This document shows positions 12,001-24,000 of a stretch of 64,000 nucleotides of DNA, in pieces. Numbering within the stretch: position 1 is the first letter of the stretch; every line of letters begins with the position of its first letter. The DNA is from Elmis aenea. Its lineage: Eukaryota; Arthropoda; Insecta; Coleoptera; Elmidae. The stretch is taken from the NCBI GenBank assembly GCA_947652605.1, contig OX393579.1, positions 2,728,001-2,792,000 of the forward strand, read 5' to 3'. Below the pieces are notes generated by a model that was given only the letters and a program-made list of their open reading frames with translations, ran no database searches and was not told where the DNA came from. The translations under genes and the position numbers were made by a program.

Positions 12001-15000
12001 AAAAGGACGCTACATAATCTGAGGGTATGGGCAGCTACATTGAAGATACAACACGAGTATCAGTATAAAAAAAAGCAAATACTATGGTTATAACGAAGAA
12101 TCTAAGGCGCGAGTATTTAATGCAGTGTACGTACCAATCTACCAATTCTTACTCATGGTTTAGAAATTTGGGCACCAACAAGACAGCAAACACAAAGGAC
12201 TTTTGTAAACTAGAATAATTAAAGAATGCAATTGGTTGTTTTTCATAACCTTCACTGTTGAACATTCGTGCAACAATTTACTAGAATTCTGTGAAGTATA
12301 ATGTTTTACAAAAAAGAACTGTAACAAAATAATTATTAGACAGTCAGTAGAATTTTTGAAACAAACAAAATACAGAGCGTTATTTTAACGATAAAATTTA
12401 TTTAACAAAATTTTCACAATATCACACGTGATTTCAATTAAAGCTTAGTTATAGTACATTAATGAATACTCAAATAATTTAAGCATTAGCTTTTCTTTCT
12501 TGCACGATTTTAGTCAGTACAACCAACGTGACAAATGCAATTATTGTGTATAACCGTGTCGTGTTACCTTAAATAATGGACAGCTAAATTGGTATGTGTA
12601 TGGTTAGGCTAAATATAGAAAGCTAAATTGTAAAATTCTACTTGCAAAATCGCACTCGGTATAGTTATAAATAAATCCGCGTTTTGTATACGCTGAGTAA
12701 ATTATTCATGATTTATCGAATCCAGGATGCAGGATGTTAAACAGACTGCGTTTTATTATTCAATTTCATCATTTACCATGTTTTTATACAGCTAAAAAAA
12801 AAACAGGCAGACAACCGGGCGCATTTTTTAATTCTTTCCATCACATATTTGTCGAAAAATCAACAATGACATTTCAAGCGGAATTCTACTAGAATCGATA
12901 TCACAGCACAGGCTATACAAATAATTCAAACTAACCTACTTTTTTTAGGTTCAAACTTCTTTAGTTTCTTTAATTAGATGAAATTCTACAACTTTTTTTG
13001 TAACAGGTTGCGGTAAATATCAAAAATTGTTTCGAACAATTTCTATTTGAGTTAGTTCTAGCTGCAAAAGTGTGCTAAGCTGTTTTCTGTCTATCAAAAC
13101 ATATTGGTTTAGACGTGTATACAGCGCGCCCGAAATTTTATGATCTTTTGGAAACTTCTAAAACGTAACAAATACAAGTTCGGATAAATAGAACAAAAAT
13201 TGACTGCTAAACAGAGCAAGTAATCTTGGATTATTACACGGTTAAACCAGACTACTTAGTAGATATTAATTGACTTACTGTTAGTGTACTTTGGTGTCAA
13301 TTTGGTCTTAAATTTCGTTTTAATTTGAAACATTGTTGCTTTTGCCATTTGGACAAAGTGGCGAGTACATTTCTAAAAGAATAACACTGAATATTAGATA
13401 CGTTGCAAATGACAAAAAACGTAAACTAATTCTATCGATATCATTAGCAAAACGTCACTGAATTAAAGACATTGTATCTTGGTTTTTCATGAAAATGTGT
13501 CAGTTATTAGATACTTTAAATCTAAAACACGGCAAAATGGGAAATTACTTTTAATTTATTCATCTTATGTACCTACACATAATTTAAAACGACTTCAATT
13601 GTCAACTCTTTCTTCGAATTTTTTTACGAAGCTTTTAAAAACAGAACCAAAGTAAAACGCTTTTAGTTTATCTATAGTGAACATACTGACTAAAACATAC
13701 ATTTCTGGTGGGGAGTTCCCTGCAAACCTGCGAAAACTCATATTTCCACTTCATCATTTACATTTAAAAATAAGCCATGAAATATTCATTACCGTACATT
13801 TGTCACAGAACTTAAAGTGGTTTGCATGCACAATTAATTCTTACCTCACTGTTCGCTGTCACGTCCATTTTTGTCAAGTGTAATCTTTTTTGTAAATCTC
13901 CCCTACCCATACTACGCTATCAACATAATTACTGTAGACGATCACAAATTGTGATAACATTGTATAATACTTTTTAACAAAACCGTTGCAATAAAATTAA
14001 ACTTTCGGTTGTAAAAAAGGCAAAGTTTTTCTGTTCATATGTAATTTTTTTTCAGTGACTATTTTAATTAAGCCACATGTTATAACAAGGGCGTTCAAAT
14101 TTAACGAGTGATACCATCATAGCTACCAATTTTAAAGGCACATTTAAAAACCAACTAATGCAAAGGTTGACTGTGACTCTTGACTGCAAATCCATATCAT
14201 TTTAATAGTTACAATTACAAATACCATGTGTGACACTTTTGTCAATGGTATATGTTTTAGCAAAAGAAGTAGTAGCTATATTCTATCGAATTTTTACTAG
14301 ACTGTTTGCCAATATGGAAATAATTGTTTTTCCAAAATTCGGGTTTTGTAATGGACCAAAAACTTTAGGGAACGAACAATTGTGTTTAGAAAATTTGCCC
14401 CATGTGATAGAATGGACGAAAAGTTAATGCCTTAATTTTGGAAAATATGAGAAAAAGCTTCGTGAAATTTCTGAAATATTACCAATTAAAGGAAAAGAGT
14501 GCGTAATTGCTTTACAACTCGTGTTATGTAGCTCACTTTTTCTACGATCACATAATACATACGATTTTAACGGCTTTTTGGCTAATATACACATGTAATT
14601 ACGTTGTCTAGTCAATTTTGACGTAAGCCTACTTTGACATTTTTAGACAAGTGTGCGTTTTGCTTACCGTGCGTTATAACTCACTTACCAGGCATGCAGA
14701 AAGTGTTTGGCATGAGTTTACGTAAATCATTTCTTTAAAAAACCGTGTTTTTGCTTACCGTGCGTAAGGATTTACTTACTTTGCATGCAGGCTGTACGGT
14801 AAGAGTCATTTATATTAGTGGTCGTAGAAAAAAATATTCATCGTACCACTGGCCATAACGCACTTAAAACCTTTAAAATTGTTTCATCCAAATTTTAACA
14901 GCAAAAAACTGTTAAGTATCGTAAAATATGCGGCTTTGTCAAATGTCGTTGTTGACATTTAAAACTATTTATTTTTAAATAACTCGTAAAATGGGGACAC

Positions 15001-18000
15001 ATCAAGAGCTAGTTAGCTAAGAGAGGTATTTAACCGGTTAATTAATAATGATTTATAAGAAAACTTTCAATTATAGAATGCCGTAATTGTGTACTCGTTC
15101 AATTATATGAAGCTAATAACGCTTATGTGAATTGCTTTGTTAAAAATCGAGCTAACGTAATTTACTGTTATTAAATATGATTTAATACACTGCCTGCTTT
15201 TTTTTTGCTGTATTTTATAGCGAGATTAAAAGTTTAATAAGAACTAATAGGTCAATTAATACGTAGATCTTTGAAGCGACCACAAAATATTTTGAATATG
15301 CAAGTACATGACTGATCATTGATGTAATTACTTACTTCGATTTGAAAGTTTAAATGATAAATATAAATACTGCGATCTTGAAACATCATTTAATACTTGT
15401 TAGTTTATTAAATTAATCGCTCGAAGATTTGTAATAATTCTTTACATAGCTAATGCGTTTATAATTACACCTTACTGAACAAACAGAATGTATCCGTGAC
15501 ATCAAAATATATTTTAAAGCTTGTTTTAATTAAACCTCCTTTGAATGTGTCTTGTTAATTTATTTTTAATGTGGATATCTTCCATTTACCAACAGTTAAA
15601 TAAAAATAACAGCTTGTTTGTAGGCATTGTTCAAAAGCAGAGATTAGTAATAATTTACTAACGAATTTTAAATTCGTCAAAACATGTGAATATTTTCATA
15701 AAGTGTAAATTGTCTACAAATACAATGTTCACACTAAATTATACATAAATTATTTGTCTTCTCATTTTTTTCCAAAAGGGACTCGCACCACTTTCATAAT
15801 AAATAGTTCAAAGTTTCGCAAAACAATGAAACATCGTTCTGAAGGCATCATCAATATTGCACAACTTTTTTTTAGTGGGCCGTCCGAGAGATTTATCTGA
15901 CGACGTCGAATATAAATAAAAGCAGGTCCATTACGATACAAATAAATCAGTTATTTCTTACACCCAACCAATTAAGCTAGATAAATTCTAATATAAAATT
16001 GTTTGTGTTTCATTACAGTAAATTATATTCACGCCTGCAGCTGTTTCTAGGTTCGCAAACCCCGTATCTCATTAAATGACGGCACGAGCCTTGTAAGGAT
16101 TTCTAGAACTGTTTAATGCTGTTAAATATTATATACTTTACATACATTCAACGTAACAATTTGTACTTACGCCTTTAATAAGTGTCAGTTTAGTACCAGG
16201 AAAGATAACAACTGGCGTTGTTTATTGTTTAAAAATATTCATCTTAAGTGTTATATAAAACGTACAATTCACTTGACTGATAAAACTTGCCTTGGGCATG
16301 TATAAGTTTTCTTTTTGCTGACGAGGTTCCTTGTTAGATAATAAGTGCATGCCCAGTGCTAAAGAGAATTTTCATTTTTGCTTTTAGTTTGAAGCTATTT
16401 CCTAACTAGAGTAGATCTCAAAAAATATGGGAGCTACAAAGTCAATCCTTTTTATTATTTATTGGGATGAAAACATAACTAAATGTGTAAAATAAATGTT
16501 TCATAAAATATAAAGGATAATTAAGAATGAATTTCGCGTCAAAGTGACAGTATAAGTGACATTAGGCTGGGCAGTTGTCATAGCATAATTCCAAGACAGT
16601 ACAGATTTTTGTCAAAACGCGTTTTGTAATTTGCTTAATTTTCAGTTATTGGAAAACTAAAAATTTATATTGAATATATTTATGGATACAGAATATTTTT
16701 CTCTACAGAAAACCTCATTGCTTTTTTTTTTCTAAAACAATTAGGGGAGCAAATATACGACTTTTAAAATTTTACCATTGAAATTGCTATGTTGCGTGAT
16801 GCAAGTCTACACCCTGTATATTATAACTTAAAAAAAAAAACGTGTTCACTTAACAATTCCATGATAATCGTTCTTGATCATGATTTGCAAACTTGAATGC
16901 AATTGTATTCAGTTTTTATCAAAGCTGTTTGCATAATAGCTTAATACAGATCTAATTGCGACACTATGCTAATTAAAATAATTACTGTTCGATTATAATT
17001 CGTACTATCCTGTTGATAAAAAAAAGTATTATATGCAATATGCAATGCATGCATGAAATTAATGCAAAAAAGGAAAATGTATCCGCTCAATCAACAACAT
17101 AAATATAATTTTTTACAGCGAGGCGTAACTTGTAAACAAATCAACGGCTTATTATCTGGAAAAAATTGCCTGTCGCCAGGCGCTGTCTGTAAAAGTTGAC
17201 TAACGAACTATTAGATACTTAAAGAAATGCAAGCTAGTGGTAAAAACTTAAAATTTATATTAATTTTCGTGAAATTGCGCACAAATATTCAAAAATCGTC
17301 TTAGTTTAATTTGGAAAAGCTGTTTGTAATGTATAAATAAATCAAAATATTAATTTTTCAAAGTCATATAAATACGTTTAAGTAACAATAACTTTTTTTA
17401 TGAAGAATATTACCTATACGTGTTATCCAAAACTTTAAAGCATGCTGCAAGTGTTTTTAAATTATTACTAAACAAGGCGTTAGTTTTTTAACTGTCTACT
17501 GTTAAGTTTTCCATTTTGATTGTACCATTTTTTTGTTTCAATTTTCACGATTTTTAATTTAAATGTTAGTCAAAAAAGTTAAGCTACATAAATAAAAAAA
17601 AATGGCAAAAACAAATATTTAATTTAAAACAAATACTAATCGGCATGGTAAATAATTGTCTTTGTCCCTTTTTCCTTGGAAGTCTGGCTCCTGGAGCGAG
17701 CATACTGCACTAATCCATCTACACGTCGCGTGGTACATATCCGCTCCGGGAAGTCTGGCTCCCGGAGCGAGAATACAGCACTGGACATCCATATACATGT
17801 CGCGTTACTTATCCGCTCCGGAAAGTCTGGCTCCCGGAGCGAGCATACAGCACTAGACATCCATCTACAGGTCGCGTTACTTGTCCGCTCCGGGGTCTGG
17901 CTGCCGGAGCCAGCATACCGGACTAGACATCCATCTACCCGTCGCGTTTCTTATGCGCTCCGGGAAGTCTGACTCCCGGAGCGTGCATACAGCACAACCA

Positions 18001-21000
18001 TACACGCCGCGTGTTACTCATCCGCTCCGGGAAGTCTGGCTCCCGGATTCAGCATACAGCACTAGACATCCATCTACACGTCGCGTTACTTATCTGCTCC
18101 TGGCAGTCTGGCTCCCGGAGCGAGCATACAGCACTAGACATCCATCTACACGTCGCGTGTTACTTATCCGCTCCAGGCAGTCTGGCTCACGGAGCGAGCA
18201 TACAGCCCTAGACATCCATCTACACGTCGCGTTACTTATCCGCTCCGGGCAGTCTGGCTCCCGGAGCGAGCATACAGCCCTAGACATCCATTTACACGTC
18301 GCGTGTTACTTATCCGCTCCGGGCAGTCTGGCTCCCGGAGCGAGCATACAGCCCTAGACATCCATCTACACGTCGCGTGTTACTTATCCGCTCCGGGCAG
18401 TCTGGCTCACGGAGCGAGCATACAGCACTAGACATCCTACACGTCGCGTGTTACTTATCCGCTCCGGGCAGTCTGGCTCCCGGAGCGAGCATACAGCACT
18501 AGACATCCATCTACACGTCGCGTGTTACTTATCCGCTCCGGGCAGTCTGGCTCCCGGAGCGAGCATACATCCCTAGACACATCTACACGTCGCGTGTTAC
18601 TTATCCGCTCCGGGCAGTGGCTCCCGGAGCGAGCATACAGCACTAGACATCCATCTACACGTCGCGTGTGACAACCGCTCCGGGAAGACTGGCTCCCGGA
18701 GCGAGCATACATTCCTAACATATTTATTGTTACATATTTTTTTAATTAAATCCCTTTAATAGTAATTTCATGCGATTTACTTACGTGCTTCCAAGGAAAA
18801 AGGGACAATGACATTCATTTACCATGCCGATTAGTATTTGTTTTAAATTAAATATTTGTTTTTGCCATTTTTAACAACAATTGCTTCAAAAAAGTCCCAA
18901 GTGTTATACATTGTCGAATTCAGAAAAAAAATGCTCTACAAATTGGCGTTAAAATCAGATATAGCGTCCATAAGAAAAAATTGACCTGATGATGGTTTTA
19001 AGAAAACGAAACGTCGCACGGAAAATATAATTGGGGAATTTGATTCCTTGCAAAAAGTGACCATGAAAAAGTTTTTACAGAAATTAAATTCGACATCAAA
19101 TGAAAAAGTTTACTTTTTCCCCTATATCTCAAAAACTAAAAAAGCTAGATAAGTTCTGTTTGCGTCGAATTATTAAGCACCTGAATATACAACTTTGCCC
19201 TAATTTAACCGAAGTCGTAACTCTTACCGTTAACAAGATCCCCATAGTGGCCCTCGAAAAACGAGAACCCTGTATAGCATATTCCATACCTTTTGGACAT
19301 ACTGTATATACAGCGGACGAATCCCTTGACACTTGGAGTTAGGTACAATGCAAATAATTTGTTACATAAATGTTTGAATAACTTAAGTGATTCATCTTTA
19401 ATGCAATATAAATAAGTTTAATTAAAAATCACTTATCTTGAAACTGGTACATTTTTCTACGAAGGAACGAAGGAGACTCTTCATCATAGATAATTAGAAA
19501 AGTTATTTTAATTACACTTATTTATAATACAAATAATTTGTGTTTTTTTACTAAATACCGACCACATACAATTCTTAAAGCGATTCCCATATCTTCTAAT
19601 GTGTACAGCTAACGTAATAAATGGTTTATGGACGGACTGCGGACGATTAATTTCGTATCAGCCGATGTCAATCTGATATAACTCGCTGGCAGCACGTGAA
19701 ACGAAAACATATCAATACGAGCTCGAAGTTATTCAAACGAACTGATTAGAAAATATGCATAGAACAATTCAGGCTCTTTATCGCTCGCAAAGGCCGACTG
19801 GTGTTTATAAAAACTTAACTAACGAGGCGTATTTAAATGAACAAGACGGAGAGAATAATAAGTTCAAAGATCCACAGAGCAAAGACTTGCTTCCATTATT
19901 ATTAATTATTAACACTTTATAGTCAGTCCAAAATAACTTGACCAGCATGGAGATCTCAGAAACGATAAGGAGTTAATCAAATGAGAATTAGTGTATTATG
20001 AAATGCAAGCAATAGCATAACTGCATTTGTTTTTTGAAATCTCTTCAAATGTTTTCTAGGAGACAGTAATTTTTTCCCAACGCTTCGAGTCACCTGAAAT
20101 TTGAATACAGATTTGAAATCAGCTCAAAATTGCACACATTTTCCCCCCAAACTACGCTAGTTTGCAGCTCTTATATTTTCCGAATTTCCGATGGCGGTCA
20201 GGTTATTTTGGGCAAATTCCACATCAAATATCCTGCCAATTATTCGATATTTCAAAACACGGCTCCACCTTTTTTACAACATTCCATTACGCAATGCAAT
20301 TTATGAAACCCAAGTATCTACCTATACAAATCGTGTCCCAGTTCCCGGCAGGTTTCGCTCTTGCACCTGTGTCGATGTCTCCGCTAACGCAGATACACAA
20401 AAAACGATAAGACAGCGAACCAACGAGATAGGCAACACACTCGTTAAAAAAAAAAAAACTAACATAGCGGTTAAACGTGAGATAAGCCTGCTTAAAGAAT
20501 TCGTTTTCATCTCTGCAATGAAATAGTTCGAATACCGTTCACATAAGTTATTAAAAAAATAATCCATCATAATTTTAACAGCCATTTGCACGCAGAACAA
20601 CATCAATAATGAGTCACAAGTTTATGACGCTCCTAAGCTAATTAAGTAATTAAAGAACTTGTGGTTATTAAATAGCAAAAATGTTGTTAGTTGTGAATTA
20701 AAACAATCACGTTTGACGATCAAGTAAGTTGCGGTATTTTGGCGCCACGGTAATACTTTTTACAAGGCTATTCTGCTCGAATATGGCTAAAATATAAAAC
20801 CGCGCTCGTTATATTGTTGAAACTGTATTTTAATTGTGTACTGTTGTAGCATTGGCGCCTAGATATGTTTTAATGCCTTAAGTAAGAAACGAATATATTA
20901 CACGCAGTGTGCGTTGAATTTTTTTCCATATTTTAGTGATAGTTATTTTAAAAATTTTGCTTAACTGTGTATTCGTTTAGGAGAGAGTTGGGACGAAACT

Positions 21001-24000
21001 GTTTAGCAAAATTTCCAAAAGGGAACTAAAACGAAGGGACAATAATTTGTTTTACAAAGTATTATTTACATATAAAAACAATTTTAAATTTTTTTAGTGG
21101 GTTACTTTTGCTTCTGTCTGTCGCTCGGTGCTTTTAAATGTATATACAAATTTTTAAATGCGATTCTTCTATAGGAAAAGTATATACATTCGAATGGACA
21201 TTTTGGGATCATTTGGTACCAAAAAATTGCACCTAGAAGGTTGCTTTTTTATCTGTCTATCCCTAGGTCTGTTTGAATATGATTAAGTTTTACTAAGCAA
21301 GTGTTTGCCGGAAAAACACTGCTACAAAATTTTCTAACGACATTTAGAAATCGATTGGAAACAGTAACTTCCTTTCTTGAGTGCTCTTTTCGATCTGTGT
21401 GTTGCCAAGTACGTTGTGATTAATTTTACTAGGTAAAGGTTTTTTTTTTTTAAACAGCAAGGACATTTTTGGAAATATTAAGTATCTACCGGAAAATTTG
21501 TCACTGGAGTGCTCTTTTTGTTTGTGTGTGTGTTGCAAGTTTTATTTAATATGTTTAAATTTTCCTAAAAAAGATACCATTCTAGAACAAAATCAGTTCT
21601 AATTTATTTACGATGAATTTTGGACCATCATAGAAAAATTTGTATCTGTCTATCTGTCTATCTGTCAATCTGTGGCTCGGTCAATTTTTTAGGATTGTTA
21701 TAGTCTTCACTATCTATTGATTTTAAATTCAAACAAATACAATCCTTCCTTCCTTTAAAAGATGCTTTGTTATTGCTCTCTAAGGAATATCTAACATACT
21801 TGCACTTCCTGTTATACTATTGTACCAAAATCTGGCTTTTAATAAAGGATTCAAAACGTTTTATGGATGTGGTGAAAGTTCCCAAGCAATAGAAATGTGT
21901 TTAACGGTTTTCTAGTTATTATTAGCGTGCAATTATAATCAATAAAATTATAATCGAGCTCTCCAGCATTGTAAAATACACAATGCCGCATTGTAAGAGT
22001 ATTTTTAAACGTCTAAGCTTGACAGAAAGATGCGATAAACCCATTAAAAGTTAATGAGAATGTAGTTTTTATTTCTGAAATTATAATCAAAGAACTACAC
22101 ACTTGTATTATAACAAATACATAAAATAATATCTGAGATTCGTTTTAATTTGTTCTATTCTTACTCTTTTTTTTGGTTGAGTTGATACATCTAATATTTT
22201 AAAAAATGTGTGCAAAACCATGAAAACACATTGAATTATAAATAAAAAAATGTGAAACAGCTCTTTCCAACATTGATTAATTTCTAGTCATTGAGTCATT
22301 AATTTAAAAAAAAAGCACAAGGAGTTATTCTATAGTTAGCTCAAATGTTACTTTTTATGACTAGTGGTTTTGTGTGAAGTGTGGCTTAATACAACTAAAA
22401 TCAACAATAACAACGTAATATGTACCAATTTGCATATTTTATTTAGGGTATAGCAGAAGCAAACATTTTTATTTCGTCTATCGAAATACATGACCCGCCA
22501 GAAACTTACTTTTCGGAGTCGATTTGTTTCATAATCATTTGCAAGTTTAATATTGGCATTTTATTTTAATATTCAAGGTAATCGTTTTTGCTTTTAGATT
22601 AACGTTTATTGGTTTTTATTATTGCTACATAAATTTTCTGTTTTAATGTTTATTTTTTTAAAGAGCAGCTAGAAATGTAATCCTGATTTTAACAGAGTAA
22701 ACATTTTAGCTAGTGTAAACAAAAGTTATTGTGTTAATTTAAAATTCACATATCTCTTTTTGAAGTTGATCTTATCGAAATGCCATACCATTTTCAAGAC
22801 TTTAGTTCTTATGGGTTGCAGTCTTGTTTTTTTAATAAGAGATATCTAGAAAAACCGCAACTGTTGGAGAGACGAAAGTCTTGAAAATGATATTGCATTT
22901 CGATAACATCTACTTCGAAAAAAAAAGTTATCTTCAATTGAGCTTATTTATGTTAAGTCATAATAAAATCGTTCCAAAATTTGTCCAATTTTAAAGCAAA
23001 TTGTTTCAAAAAACGCGATTTGTTGCAGTAAGATTAGGAGGCTAACGTTTAAAGTGAAGTTAAAGATAAAAATTGCTAAAATCTGGTACAAAGAAACTGA
23101 AAAAAATGCGTTGTGTTGATCACTAGTGCTGCTGTTACAGCGAGATTTCTAGATAAAATTCCGTAATTAAATTTCGCGTCGAGAACCTACGGTTTCGTAA
23201 ATAATCAATGTACAAAATCTGATGAAAAAAAAACTTGGTAGTGTACGGTACACCGAACTGTTGTATAAAGTCCAGTCAAACAAGAACGATAACCGTTACA
23301 GACCCAACAGGAAGAGATTAAAAATAAATCCTGCTGTAAAATTTATTTCTTTATATTGATCGGAGTAATAAAATTAAATGTGCTTAAATTGTTTCAAATA
23401 ATTTATTACCGTTCTTTTTTTTCCAGGGAACAACGGTCATGGTGTCTTAACCCCCCGGGCAGTGGCAGATCATCGCACAAGAAGCAAAATCACCCGAAAT
23501 CTCTGCTCCTGTGCTGTTACGTAGATATGTGCAATTATGTTGATAGTCCAGAAACGAGAGTTCTGCTCAATGACACCTTGTTAGGTGAGTATGCCGAACG
23601 ACATTCATTGCAGCTTAAAAAAATTTAACTGTACTGAAGAATGTGATCGTAGATAATTGCTGTTTAATCATTATTTACGATGTATAAAAGAGATTTTTGC
23701 GACAAACGTTGAGTAATAGTCAAAACCGGATTCATGGGAATAAAAAGTTGTTACTTAATTAATACGTTTGGTATTTGTTGCACGGTGATATATCGGAAAC
23801 TAATGAGGCTTAATATTTTTGCATAAGATATCGATCATTCTAGACGTAATAAAAAAGTATTGCAGTAAAACTTAGGTTAATTTAAATAACGTAATTGCAA
23901 TTATTTTAATCTGTAACAAAATAGCAAAAGTCGATTTAATTCAAATGTGTTACAATGAATTCAAAAGATGTCTACCTGAATTTATTAACAAAAAAATAGG

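Larger units (their letters stand above)
9091..23426 (+). other. Large BAMBI intron 2 (14.3 kb), repeat-rich
   Basis: The interval is bounded by a GTACGT donor and a TTTTTTTTCCAG acceptor that join exons in frame. It contains a perfect 37-bp palindrome, a LINE fragment, dispersed repeats, the hairpin minisatellite element, a hammerhead-like motif, a MITE and a fold-back element, each listed separately. No other exon was recognised on either strand. Confidence 0.8.

Noticed and set aside
17681..18720. Possible CRISPR array
   Set aside because: Units are contiguous with no unique spacers and the genome is eukaryotic.
17636..18721. Several overlapping open frames on both strands rich in repeated SGSRSEHTALDIH-type peptides
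   Set aside because: They are produced by the minisatellite unit length and GC content, exist on both strands and change frame with every indel; no start, splice or protein-family support.
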